DNA from: Mycobacterium pinniadriaticum
GTDB lineage: Bacteria > Actinomycetota > Actinomycetes > Mycobacteriales > Mycobacteriaceae
Length of the DNA stretch: 64,000 bases
Reading direction: 5' to 3'
Assembly: GCF_026242045.1 (NCBI RefSeq)
Contig: NZ_JAPJDO010000033.1
Coordinates: forward strand, 1 to 64,000
Position numbers and translations under genes: made by a program
Notes under the pieces: model-generated
The model's database searches: none
Seen by the model: only the letters and a program-made list of their open reading frames with translations
What the model was told of the DNA's origin: nothing
Shown here: in pieces, positions 45,404 to 53,765 of the stretch
Numbering within the stretch: position 1 is the stretch's first letter
How the letters are laid out: every line of letters starts with the position of its first letter

Positions 45404-47761
45404 GTGCCCCGACCCTCGGCTTCCCGCATCGGCACGCTTCGTGCCGTCCTCGGAGCCGTGGCCGCGCTCGCCGTCGGCTATCTGGGGGTGTTGGCCGCCT
45501 GGCCGCAGGTCCGGGACGGTCTTCCACCTGCGCTGGCCTGGTTCGGCAGGCCCAACTCCGCGGTCACCATCGCCGTGGTCAGCGTGCTGCTGGTGTTGCT
45601 CGCGGCGGTCCTGGCCCGCTCCGGCACGGAATCACGGGCGGGCGCACCGATAGCCGTCGTGGCGGGCTTGGCGCTGCTCAGCGCCGTACTGGGAGTGGCG
45701 TCGTATTGGCGCTGCCAGGACGACTCGCACCCGGACTTCTTCACCCCGCTGATCTGGACGGCCGAGCTGGTCAAGGGTGGCAACCCGGTGCGCGCCCTGG
45801 ATTCCGGGGCGTGCCCGTCGCCCACCCCGGTGGCATTGAACATCGCCCAGTTGTCGGCGCTGGCGGCGGTGTTCCTGTCAGTCATCGGTGTGGCGGTCGC
45901 CCTGTTCCAGTCCCGATTGGACCGGTTGCGCGCCCGGCTCGCCGGTTCGGTGACTGCGGTGGTCGATCTCGATGACGACGGATCGTCAATGCTGGCCGCG
46001 ATCGCCCGGAACCTGGACCGCCGCAGCACGCTGGTCGTGGTGACCTCCGATCCCGATCGCCCGTGCGTGCGGGCCGCCCGCGTCAAGGGGGCCTGCGTCC
46101 TGGCGGTGGATTTCGGCCGCCCGGCCACACTCGCCTCACTGCCGATCTGGGACAAACTCGATCGGCTCTACCTGATGTCCCCCGATCCCTCGACCAATCT
46201 GGCCCGCCTGCAGACGATCACCGAACGGGTGACGCGGCTCGACGATCGTCAACGACTGCCGCTGATCGTGCGCATCGACGATCCCTGGCAGGCCGACGCC
46301 TGGCGGGCCCAGCACTTCGGCGGCAGCGACACCATCTGGGCGGCCGACACCGTCGGCAAATACGAGGTGACCGCGCGCCGGTTACTCGACATGATCCTGG
46401 CGGGCACCCCGGTCGACCGCATCATGATCTGCGGGACATCGCAACTGACCCTGGCGCTGTGCGCGGACATGACGCAACGGCGGATCGAGAACGACTACCA
46501 CAGCGACGACGCCGCAGCACTTCCCGAATTGACACTCGTCGGCCCGGCCGCCGAGGAGTACCTGGCCGACCACGACCACTCCGTCCGCCGCATCGGGTTG
46601 TCCCCCGATTTCACCAAGATCCGGGCCGTCAACGACAACCCGACGGTTCCGGTGCTGTCGAGCCTGCTGGCGGCCGGGCCGGCGACCGCGGTGATCTTGG
46701 TCGACGGCGCCCCGGGAATCGATACCAGCACCGGAACCCGGCTCGCCGCACGGTTTCCCGACACCCCGATCTACGCCTGGGACGCCGACGCAGACACCTC
46801 CGAGAGGCGAGCGACACTCGTCGGCCAATTGCGCACCTACCGGTTGAGCCTGGACCTGCCGGGCGGCCAGGCGCAGGATGCCTGGGAGCGGGCTGCCCGG
46901 CTGATCCACCAGCGTTACGCCGCCGAGGTGCCGGTACGCACCCCCGCATCGCTGCCGTGGGACGAGCTCGACGAGTTCTATCGTGGCTCGAATCGCCGGC
47001 AGGTTCGCAATGCGCTATGGATGGTGGAGAAGATCGGCGGGCACACCTGGAACACCTGGGGGCAATCCCCCGATCGTCTTTCCACTGCCGAGCTGCGCCG
47101 GCTACCGCCCTTGGAGCAACTGCAGCGCATGGGTTTTGAGCGCGACACCGCAATCGCGATGGCGCGCGCCGAGCACGAGGACTGGTGCCGCTACTACCGC
47201 GCCGCGGGGTGGCAGTACGGCCCCACGCGAGACGACGCCCGCAAGATCCATGACAAGTTGACCGACTTCGCGGCCATCGAAGCCGACCCGGCGCTGCTGA
47301 ACAGTGCGCTGAGCAGCTTGGCCGCGACGCTGACCAAGCTGCGCGAGCTCGGCTACCGTTCACGTCCGATCGCCGACAGCACTGAGAGCCCCTGGAATCG
47401 GTTCCGGCGGACGGGGTTGGTCATCGCCGAACGCCGGGACAAACCCTGGACGTGGACCACCACGTCCGGCGAGCGGCTGCAGGCCGATGCCGGCGACTGG
47501 GCGGTCTCCGAACCCGACGGCCAGCGATGGTGGTCGGTGAAGGATCCGGTATTCCGCGCCCAGCACAGCCATCTCGACGGATCGCGGTGGCGCAGAGACG
47601 GTGTGGTGTCGGCTCGGCCGGCGCGCGCCGGCGAGGTGATCGAGACGCTGGAGGGTCGCACTACCGCCGGTGCCGGCGATTGGGTGGTGCAAGGTGAGCA
47701 CGGCGAACAGTGGCCCGTTCCCGCCGACGAGTTCGCCCGGCGTTACGAAGGCCCGGTCTAG
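45404..47761 (+). CDS. four-TM, Rossmann-fold, RyR-domain membrane protein
   Basis: A 785-residue protein of unknown function. Order: four likely membrane helices (about residues 10-33, 52-71, 79-100, 145-168), with an exported Cys-containing loop between the last two. Then an RCK/TrkA-N-like region (VTAVVDLDDDGSSMLAAIA, about 180-330) and a second Rossmann-like unit (RIMICGTSQLTLALC, about 343-440). Next comes a ryanodine-receptor-type RyR domain (about 528-630, AEHEDWCRYYRAAGWQYGP), then two tandem repeats at the C-terminus (AGDWAVSEPDGQRWWSV and AGDWVVQGEHGEQWPV). RyR domains recur in bacterial conflict systems as putative nucleotide sensors. The TM-RCK order recalls ligand-gated channels, but no TVGYG filter is present. 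It overlaps the patatin gene tail to tail by 4 bp. Confidence 0.8.
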   Translation: MPRPSASRIGTLRAVLGAVAALAVGYLGVLAAWPQVRDGLPPALAWFGRPNSAVTIAVVSVLLVLLAAVLARSGTESRAGAPIAVVAGLALLSAVLGVASYWRCQDDSHPDFFTPLIWTAELVKGGNPVRALDSGACPSPTPVALNIAQLSALAAVFLSVIGVAVALFQSRLDRLRARLAGSVTAVVDLDDDGSSMLAAIARNLDRRSTLVVVTSDPDRPCVRAARVKGACVLAVDFGRPATLASLPIWDKLDRLYLMSPDPSTNLARLQTITERVTRLDDRQRLPLIVRIDDPWQADAWRAQHFGGSDTIWAADTVGKYEVTARRLLDMILAGTPVDRIMICGTSQLTLALCADMTQRRIENDYHSDDAAALPELTLVGPAAEEYLADHDHSVRRIGLSPDFTKIRAVNDNPTVPVLSSLLAAGPATAVILVDGAPGIDTSTGTRLAARFPDTPIYAWDADADTSERRATLVGQLRTYRLSLDLPGGQAQDAWERAARLIHQRYAAEVPVRTPASLPWDELDEFYRGSNRRQVRNALWMVEKIGGHTWNTWGQSPDRLSTAELRRLPPLEQLQRMGFERDTAIAMARAEHEDWCRYYRAAGWQYGPTRDDARKIHDKLTDFAAIEADPALLNSALSSLAATLTKLRELGYRSRPIADSTESPWNRFRRTGLVIAERRDKPWTWTTTSGERLQADAGDWAVSEPDGQRWWSVKDPVFRAQHSHLDGSRWRRDGVVSARPARAGEVIETLEGRTTAGAGDWVVQGEHGEQWPVPADEFARRYEGPV

Positions 47762-48909
47762 AGGTCGAAGGCCAACGGAAAGTGGTCCGGCCGCACCTGG
47801 ATCTGCGCGGCGCTGCGCCCCAGCCGGGTCAGCTCGGCGACGTTGGCGGGCTCGTCCATCGAGTACAACGCCTCGCACTGGCGCGCGGAGAGCTCGACAC
47901 CCAGCGTGTCTCGTAGCCAATCCGGCTGCAGCGCAACCTCGTAACGCAGATAGGACAGCAAATCCGGGCCGTTGCCCAGCGAGTCGGCCCGCAGATCGCC
48001 GATCTCACTGTCGATAGTCCAGGCGGTCGGACTGCGGCCCATCCACTGCAGCAGTGCCTGACCCTGCCAGTTGGCGTCCTGCATGATCGACAGCACCGAT
48101 TCGGCGGCCAGCCGGACGGCCGGCATGGTCATCACCTCGTGGGCGGGAACCGAGATCTCGCGATAGCCGGTGCCCACCGACACCAGCAGCAGCCGGTCGG
48201 CACCGAAGTGCCAGTTCAGTCCGTACCCGCTGCAGGTGGCCAGCATCAGCACCTGCATCGCCGGGTTGTTGTAGGGGCTCACACCGCCGTCGACGAACGC
48301 ACCGAAGGTTTCCGGCGCGATCTCGATCAGCTCCGGGTCGAAGTAATGCGGCGCCGCGGTGCTGGCGCGCACGATGCTGGTCAGCAGTAGGTCCTTGTTG
48401 GCCACGCCGTCGCCCACCGAATCGTAGAAGGCGCCGCGAGGGTTGTTGTGCAGCAGCCACGGGCTGCCGGTATCGAGGCGCTTGGTCACCACCATCAACC
48501 CGGTCCGAAGCTTGTCGCTGCCCAGGGTCTCGTCTCCGAAGTAGGAGTCCAACGCCTCGATCAGGGGTTCCTTCGGGAACTTCGCCCCGATCAAGCCGAT
48601 CCGGAACACGCTGTCCGCGAAGATCTTCTCGCCGAGCGTGCGATAGATACCGTCGAGTTCGTCGACCGAGAGGCCCAGGGCCAGGCCGGTGGCGATGATC
48701 GCGCCGGTGGAGGTCCCGCCGATCAGATCGAAGTAGTCGCACAGCCGAAACGCCGGGTCTCCCCCGGTGCGTTCCCGCAGGATCGCCTCAATCCGGCCCA
48801 GGTATCCCAGCGTCAGCGCGCCGCGAATTCCGCCGCCGTCCAAGGCAAGCAGACGTTTGGGGCCGTCGTCGAACAGATGCTCGTCACGGGTTCTGGAATT
48901 CACTGCCAT
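47758..48909 (-). CDS. patatin-like phospholipase
   Basis: A 383-residue patatin. Oxyanion loop LDGGGIRGALTLGYL (about residues 23-37), nucleophile serine in GGTSTGAII (about 64-72) and catalytic aspartate in FVDGGVSPYNNP (about 208-219). No signal peptide. CapV-type patatins of CBASS systems have this cytosolic organisation and degrade membrane phospholipids once activated. The gene starts 3 bp after the TIR-STAND-WD40 gene stop, so it is probably its translationally coupled effector or partner. It could also be a housekeeping lipase. Confidence 0.88.
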   Translation of the reverse strand: MAVNSRTRDEHLFDDGPKRLLALDGGGIRGALTLGYLGRIEAILRERTGGDPAFRLCDYFDLIGGTSTGAIIATGLALGLSVDELDGIYRTLGEKIFADSVFRIGLIGAKFPKEPLIEALDSYFGDETLGSDKLRTGLMVVTKRLDTGSPWLLHNNPRGAFYDSVGDGVANKDLLLTSIVRASTAAPHYFDPELIEIAPETFGAFVDGGVSPYNNPAMQVLMLATCSGYGLNWHFGADRLLLVSVGTGYREISVPAHEVMTMPAVRLAAESVLSIMQDANWQGQALLQWMGRSPTAWTIDSEIGDLRADSLGNGPDLLSYLRYEVALQPDWLRDTLGVELSARQCEALYSMDEPANVAELTRLGRSAAQIQVRPDHFPLAFDL

Positions 48910-48912
48910 TCC

Positions 48913-51900
48913 TCAGTCGGGTGCGATCGGGAGACCATCGCAGACCTTTCGGTATGGGATGTCCGGGGAAACCCACTGATCCCACTGCTTGCGGCTCATG
49001 TTGGCCGCCAATTTGGCACACAGGTCTGCCGGCTCCGCCCACGCGGGCCAGATCCAGACGTTGTCGCCTTTGGTCGCGACTGCCAGGAAACGGCTGTCCG
49101 GGCTGATCGCCACATCGATCAAAGCTTCCCGCGGACCGGTGACGGGCTGTCCGATGGGATCGCCAGTGCTCGCATCCCAAAGCCGCACGCTGTCGACGGC
49201 CGAGGTCACAGCCCGCTCAGTCTCGGCGGCGAAGGCCATCGATGTGACCTGCCCATTATGGCCACGAACCGGTTCCCGCAACGGGTCGCCGCTCGCGCTG
49301 TCATAGAACGCGACATAGCCATCGATGCCGCCAGCCCCGGCTTCCAGGTCGGGGCCAACGGCACCGACCCATGCCGTCACACCGAGATCCTTGACCGAGA
49401 TGAGCTTGCCGGTATTGCGGTCCCACCGTTTCAGTTGATCGTTCTCGGTGTCCAGCGCGGCAATAGTGTCACCGTTCGGGGAGAACCCGACGGCCTGGAT
49501 TCTGCCCGCGCCGTCGCTGAGGGTACCGATGAGCGGACGACGAGTCTTGGCGTCGACGATACGGACCCCGCCATGATTCTCACCGGCGGCGATCAGGTCC
49601 CCGTCAGCGCTGAACGCGACCGACCTGAAGAGGGTGTCGATCTTGATCGGTGCTGCGCGCCAACGGCCGTCGGCCACGCTCCACAGGTCAAGCCCGATCG
49701 ATTCGCTGAGCGTGACCAACTCTGTCTGGTCGCGTCGAAATGCCATGCCCACGATCGCCTCGGTCGCAGTTCCGACCGAGGCGGATATGTCGTGGGTCAC
49801 CGGATCCCACAACAGGATCTTCCCGTTTCGGTCACCCGTAGCAAGCGTGCCATCCGAACCGAACTCGACCGAGCTGCCGCTGAGCGGGAGCGCTGTTGTC
49901 ACGTCATAGAACCAAAGGCTGCCGTCGCTGCCGCTGACCGCCAGTCGGTCACCCTCGGGCGAGAAGGCGACTCCGGAGATGAGCCCGGCCGGCCCGGCGA
50001 GCGGAATCCTCACCCATGCGCCGTGCCGGAATGCCCACAGTGCGACCGTGGAATCCACTGAGCCCGTGGCAATCACGCTGCTATCTGGGCTGAATGCTCC
50101 GAAAGTCACCACCGTGGTCGAACTTTCGGCCAACGACTCGGCCAGCCGGCCGGTATCGGCATTCCACACGTCTAGCGCACCGGAGAAGCTCGCCGTCAAC
50201 AACTCCGTGCCATCCGGGCTCAGTCCGAGGTACGAAAGTTCACCGTGGGCGGGTATATCGGTGATCAGTTTGCCTGTTCGCAGGTCGAAGATGCGGACCG
50301 CACCTTCGAAGTCGCTGGCCGCCACGCGGCGCCGGTCCGCGGAGAATGAGACCCGTCGAGCCCCGGTCAGCAGCGGCTTGGGATCCGGTTTGCCGGATTC
50401 GATGTCCCACACCTGTAGGTCGCCGTCCCTGTTGAGGGACGCCAGCCTGGCACTGTCGCGGCTGAAGACCGCGTCGTGTGCCTCCTTACCGACTGCAAGC
50501 GGTTCACTGACCGGCTCGCCCGTGGCCACGTCGAACACACCGACCGTGCCGTCCAGGCTTGCCGACGCCAGCAGCCGGCCATCGGGACTGAAGTCCACCG
50601 ATTCGAATCCGCGCGAGCCAGCGATCAGCGGGTCACCATGTAGCTCACCGGTTTCTGCGTCCCAGATCCGAACCCTGGCGACGCCGTCCTGTGATGTCAT
50701 GTCGCCGGCAGCCACCCACTTTCCGTCCGGACTGAAGACAGGTGAGACGACTGGCCGGGGGACGTTGCGAATCTTCGACACCGGCGCCAGTTGGGCCACC
50801 GCGTCATAGAGGACGCCCCTGTCATAACGTTGAGTCAGCAACCCGGCGGCCAAGAGCTGTTGGATCGCCCGGGTGGTTCCGCCCGGCCGGCTGTTGGCCA
50901 GCATGGCCTGGGACTCCGACACCAGCCTGACAGCGGTGGCCTCGACGAAGCGATCCTGAGCCTGATTTCGCGCGGCGTTGGCGACGAACGACAGCACCAC
51001 GGCGATCACCGCGACCATAGCGGTGCCAGCCAGTACCGCCCGCAATACCCGAGACCGGCGGCGCAGGACGGCCGTGTGCGCCTCGGCGGTGGCCTGGCGT
51101 TCCAGGGCATGCTGCGTGCGCTCCTGCGCGGCAAGTATTTCGGCTTGTCGTTGCTGCTCTTCAGCTGCGCGGCGGGACGCCTCACGCTGGTATGAGGCGG
51201 TGAGGAAGGCATGGGTGACCGCGAGCCGTTGCCCGAAGCCAGGCCGGTTGACCAGCTCGGTGGCCTCGGTCAACCGAGTGCCCTCCAACAGCCAGGCTGG
51301 GTTGCGGCCGTTGACGTCCCAGGCCGACGCGCTGCGGAGCAGATCGTCGGCGTTCTTGAGATCCTTGCGTTGCTCACGCAGCCACCCCGCCAGATCATCC
51401 CACTGCCGCAGCAGGCTCTCGAGCGCCACCTCGGTGACAGTCTGGCCGTCTCGGATGTCTTTGACCATCAACCGTTTCGACACCAGCGCGTCGACCAGCG
51501 GACGACTGGGCTCCGGCAGGTCGGCCCAGCGTGCCACCCGGCGCATCGGCTGGTCGTTGTCCGGGTTGATGGTGGCCAGCCATGGAATGAACGCCGAACG
51601 CAGCGAGGTCAATTCGGCTTCCCGCCGCCCGGGATCGCTGGACAGCACCTCATCGATCTCGTTCTGGACGACGCGGCGCAACCCACCGAGCGCCTCGTAA
51701 TGGGACAATCTGAGTTCCCCGCTCGCGCCGTAGTCGGTGTACAGCCGGGACATGGTCAATGCGAGCATCGGCAGGGTGTCGGCGCCCTCCCCGGTGTCTT
51801 CAAGCAGGCGATCGACAAGGTCGGGCGCCAGCCGCAACGGCCGGCCTCCCTCGGTGGCCCGCTGCGCAGGACCCACGATCACCTCCTTGAACTGTGTCGA

Positions 51901-53082
51901 GGGCATCGGTTTGAGTTCGTCGAACAGCACGGTGCCGACACCGGCCAGTGCGGGATGGGTCTGCATCACTTCGTAACGATCAGTGCGGATGGTGGCCACC
52001 ACGACCAGGGCGGTCTCCGCGGTGCCGAGCCGGTCGATCACAGACGCCAACAGCTGGAGGAACGCAGTGGCCTGCTCTCCGGAGTCGGCGGAGAACAATT
52101 CTTCCGCCTGATCCAGCGGTAACACCAGCGTCGGCGCCGTCGCCGCCTCAGCATCCGCGCCGCGCTCCAGCAGACGATCTCCAGCCGCCACCCGGACCTG
52201 TTCCAGCCACATCGCGATCTGGTCGGCGTCACCCGCCGAGCACGCGTCCTTGATCTCACCGAGATTCGGGGCCGCCAGCCCGAACCTCCTACGGACGCCG
52301 GCGATGGCGACCGCGAGGCCGGCCTGGCCCGTCAGCGCGCTGCGCTGCGGGCGGATGAGGTCGCAGATCACGAACCGGCGGTCCTCGCGCCGCAAGCGCG
52401 GCAACAACCCGGCCCGCAGAAACGACGACTTGCCGGTTCCCGATGGGCCGAGGATCACGAACATCGATTCCAAGCCGCCCAGGCGCATCCCCCGCACGGC
52501 ATCGAGGGCCCGAACAATTTGTGTGTCGCGGCCGAAGAACACCGCCGCGTCAGCCTCCTCCAACGACTGCCAGCCGCGGTAGGGCGCGCGGTCGGGATCA
52601 GCCAGCGGCGGCCACACGAAGGATTCCGCGCCGATGCCGGCGCCACGGACACCGTCGCGCAGCCGATACAGGCCTTCGGTCGACATCTGCACCGGTGCGC
52701 CGTCGCCGAGGTCGATGGTCGTGGTGGGACCGGCGGGAAAGAGGTCGCAGCGTTGCCACTCGGAGGTCAGAGATTCACCGGTGGAGGGCTCCAGCCTGGC
52801 CACGAAGATCTGCTTGTTCAGGTTCTCGGCGGTCCGGTATTCCACCCGGCATTCCGAAGAGGCCTCCCAATCCGACGACAGCAAACAGATGACAGCTTCG
52901 CAGCGGGCGTTCGCCTGCCGCAGGGCATCTTTCCACCGCGTCCCGGTCCGCAGGCCGGTGTCGGGGTCGACGTCGAGGAAGATCTCATTGGCGAGCGGCG
53001 GATCCTGTTCGACCAGCCAGCGCTTGAGCGCGACGGCCTCGCGCGTGTTGCGGCTCGAGTGGCTCACGAAGATCCGCGACAT
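48913..53082 (-). CDS. TIR - STAND ATPase - TM - WD40 beta-propeller protein
   Basis: 1389 residues from ATG 53082 (upstream ATG 53094 is possible). Domains: N-terminal TIR (about 1-125, MSRIFVSHSSRN, with Glu in SSECRVEY at the place of the NADase glutamate); STAND/NACHT-like ATPase (about 170-560, FFGRD, Walker A GPSGTGKSSFL near 210, Walker B LVLPLDQAEELF near 315); a helical/coiled segment (about 600-675, Gln/Glu/Arg-rich); one membrane helix (about 680-702); and a C-terminal WD40-type propeller of about 14 repeats (730-1360, recurring FSPDG and xWD). TIR-STAND proteins are sensors that trigger NAD+ loss or cell death; here the propeller would be the ligand-sensing part. First gene of a two-gene unit with the patatin. 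Confidence 0.88.
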   Translation of the reverse strand: MSRIFVSHSSRNTREAVALKRWLVEQDPPLANEIFLDVDPDTGLRTGTRWKDALRQANARCEAVICLLSSDWEASSECRVEYRTAENLNKQIFVARLEPSTGESLTSEWQRCDLFPAGPTTTIDLGDGAPVQMSTEGLYRLRDGVRGAGIGAESFVWPPLADPDRAPYRGWQSLEEADAAVFFGRDTQIVRALDAVRGMRLGGLESMFVILGPSGTGKSSFLRAGLLPRLRREDRRFVICDLIRPQRSALTGQAGLAVAIAGVRRRFGLAAPNLGEIKDACSAGDADQIAMWLEQVRVAAGDRLLERGADAEAATAPTLVLPLDQAEELFSADSGEQATAFLQLLASVIDRLGTAETALVVVATIRTDRYEVMQTHPALAGVGTVLFDELKPMPSTQFKEVIVGPAQRATEGGRPLRLAPDLVDRLLEDTGEGADTLPMLALTMSRLYTDYGASGELRLSHYEALGGLRRVVQNEIDEVLSSDPGRREAELTSLRSAFIPWLATINPDNDQPMRRVARWADLPEPSRPLVDALVSKRLMVKDIRDGQTVTEVALESLLRQWDDLAGWLREQRKDLKNADDLLRSASAWDVNGRNPAWLLEGTRLTEATELVNRPGFGQRLAVTHAFLTASYQREASRRAAEEQQRQAEILAAQERTQHALERQATAEAHTAVLRRRSRVLRAVLAGTAMVAVIAVVLSFVANAARNQAQDRFVEATAVRLVSESQAMLANSRPGGTTRAIQQLLAAGLLTQRYDRGVLYDAVAQLAPVSKIRNVPRPVVSPVFSPDGKWVAAGDMTSQDGVARVRIWDAETGELHGDPLIAGSRGFESVDFSPDGRLLASASLDGTVGVFDVATGEPVSEPLAVGKEAHDAVFSRDSARLASLNRDGDLQVWDIESGKPDPKPLLTGARRVSFSADRRRVAASDFEGAVRIFDLRTGKLITDIPAHGELSYLGLSPDGTELLTASFSGALDVWNADTGRLAESLAESSTTVVTFGAFSPDSSVIATGSVDSTVALWAFRHGAWVRIPLAGPAGLISGVAFSPEGDRLAVSGSDGSLWFYDVTTALPLSGSSVEFGSDGTLATGDRNGKILLWDPVTHDISASVGTATEAIVGMAFRRDQTELVTLSESIGLDLWSVADGRWRAAPIKIDTLFRSVAFSADGDLIAAGENHGGVRIVDAKTRRPLIGTLSDGAGRIQAVGFSPNGDTIAALDTENDQLKRWDRNTGKLISVKDLGVTAWVGAVGPDLEAGAGGIDGYVAFYDSASGDPLREPVRGHNGQVTSMAFAAETERAVTSAVDSVRLWDASTGDPIGQPVTGPREALIDVAISPDSRFLAVATKGDNVWIWPAWAEPADLCAKLAANMSRKQWDQWVSPDIPYRKVCDGLPIAPD

Positions 53083-53321
53083 ATGCCATCCCATGCGACC
53101 GACACTGCGGGGCGGTTCGACCGGCTCGGGACGTTTCGCCGCCAGCAACTTTCTGCCGGTCTACGTTAGGCCACTGCGGGCCGAGCCGCGACTGATTGAC
53201 GAAGGTCGAATTCGGTGCATCGCCCGATAGCCCCACGAATCAGCCACGGCAGCAAGGCATATCCCGACCACGCGTCGCCAAGCCCGCGGAACCGTCTCAT
53301 GCCCGCCGCTCGGGTGAGACG

Positions 53322-53765
53322 ATGATGGCCATGACCAGCCGATCATCTGCGATCGCTTTCGTCGTCGCCGCCCTCGCCATCGGGGCGTTGGCGACTCCGG
53401 TCGCACACGCCGACCAGGTGGTCGGCGAGCTCACCGGCTTCACCTCACCGTCGGGCAACATCGGCTGCATGATCGACACGCTGCAGGTGCGTTGCGATAT
53501 CCGGGAACGGGACTGGGCACCGCCACCGCGCCCGGCGGACTGCGAATTCGACTACGGCCAGGGAATCACCCTCGGCCCGGGCCGGTCCCCGGGATTCGTC
53601 TGCGCCGGCGACACCGCCCTCGCCGGCGGACCGCCGCTGCGCTACGGCGAATCGATCAGCGCCGGCGTTCTGCGTTGCACCAGCACCGCGTCGGCGATGA
53701 CATGTACCGACACCGCAACCGGACATGGCTTCTCGATCGCCCGGCAGGGGTATCAGTTCTTCTGA
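53322..53765 (+). CDS. small secreted cysteine-rich protein
   Basis: 147 residues from ATG 53322 (ATG 53325 and 53331 also possible); the frame open from 53196 is not needed. It has a Sec signal peptide, SSAIAFVVAALAIGALATP, ending AHA before Asp-Gln. The mature part has six cysteines (GCM, RCD, DCE, VCA, RCT, TCT), probably three disulfides, and FTSPSGNIGC, typical of mycobacterial DUF6636-like exported proteins. Function unknown. It overlaps the TIR-TM-WD40 gene tail to tail by 13 bp. Confidence 0.8.
   Translation: MMAMTSRSSAIAFVVAALAIGALATPVAHADQVVGELTGFTSPSGNIGCMIDTLQVRCDIRERDWAPPPRPADCEFDYGQGITLGPGRSPGFVCAGDTALAGGPPLRYGESISAGVLRCTSTASAMTCTDTATGHGFSIARQGYQFF

Noticed and set aside
49634-50809. 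Possible tandem DNA repeats within the WD40 region
   Set aside because: The periodicity is at protein level (beta-propeller blades); the DNA copies are too diverged to be a nucleotide repeat array, and no CRISPR-like spacing exists.
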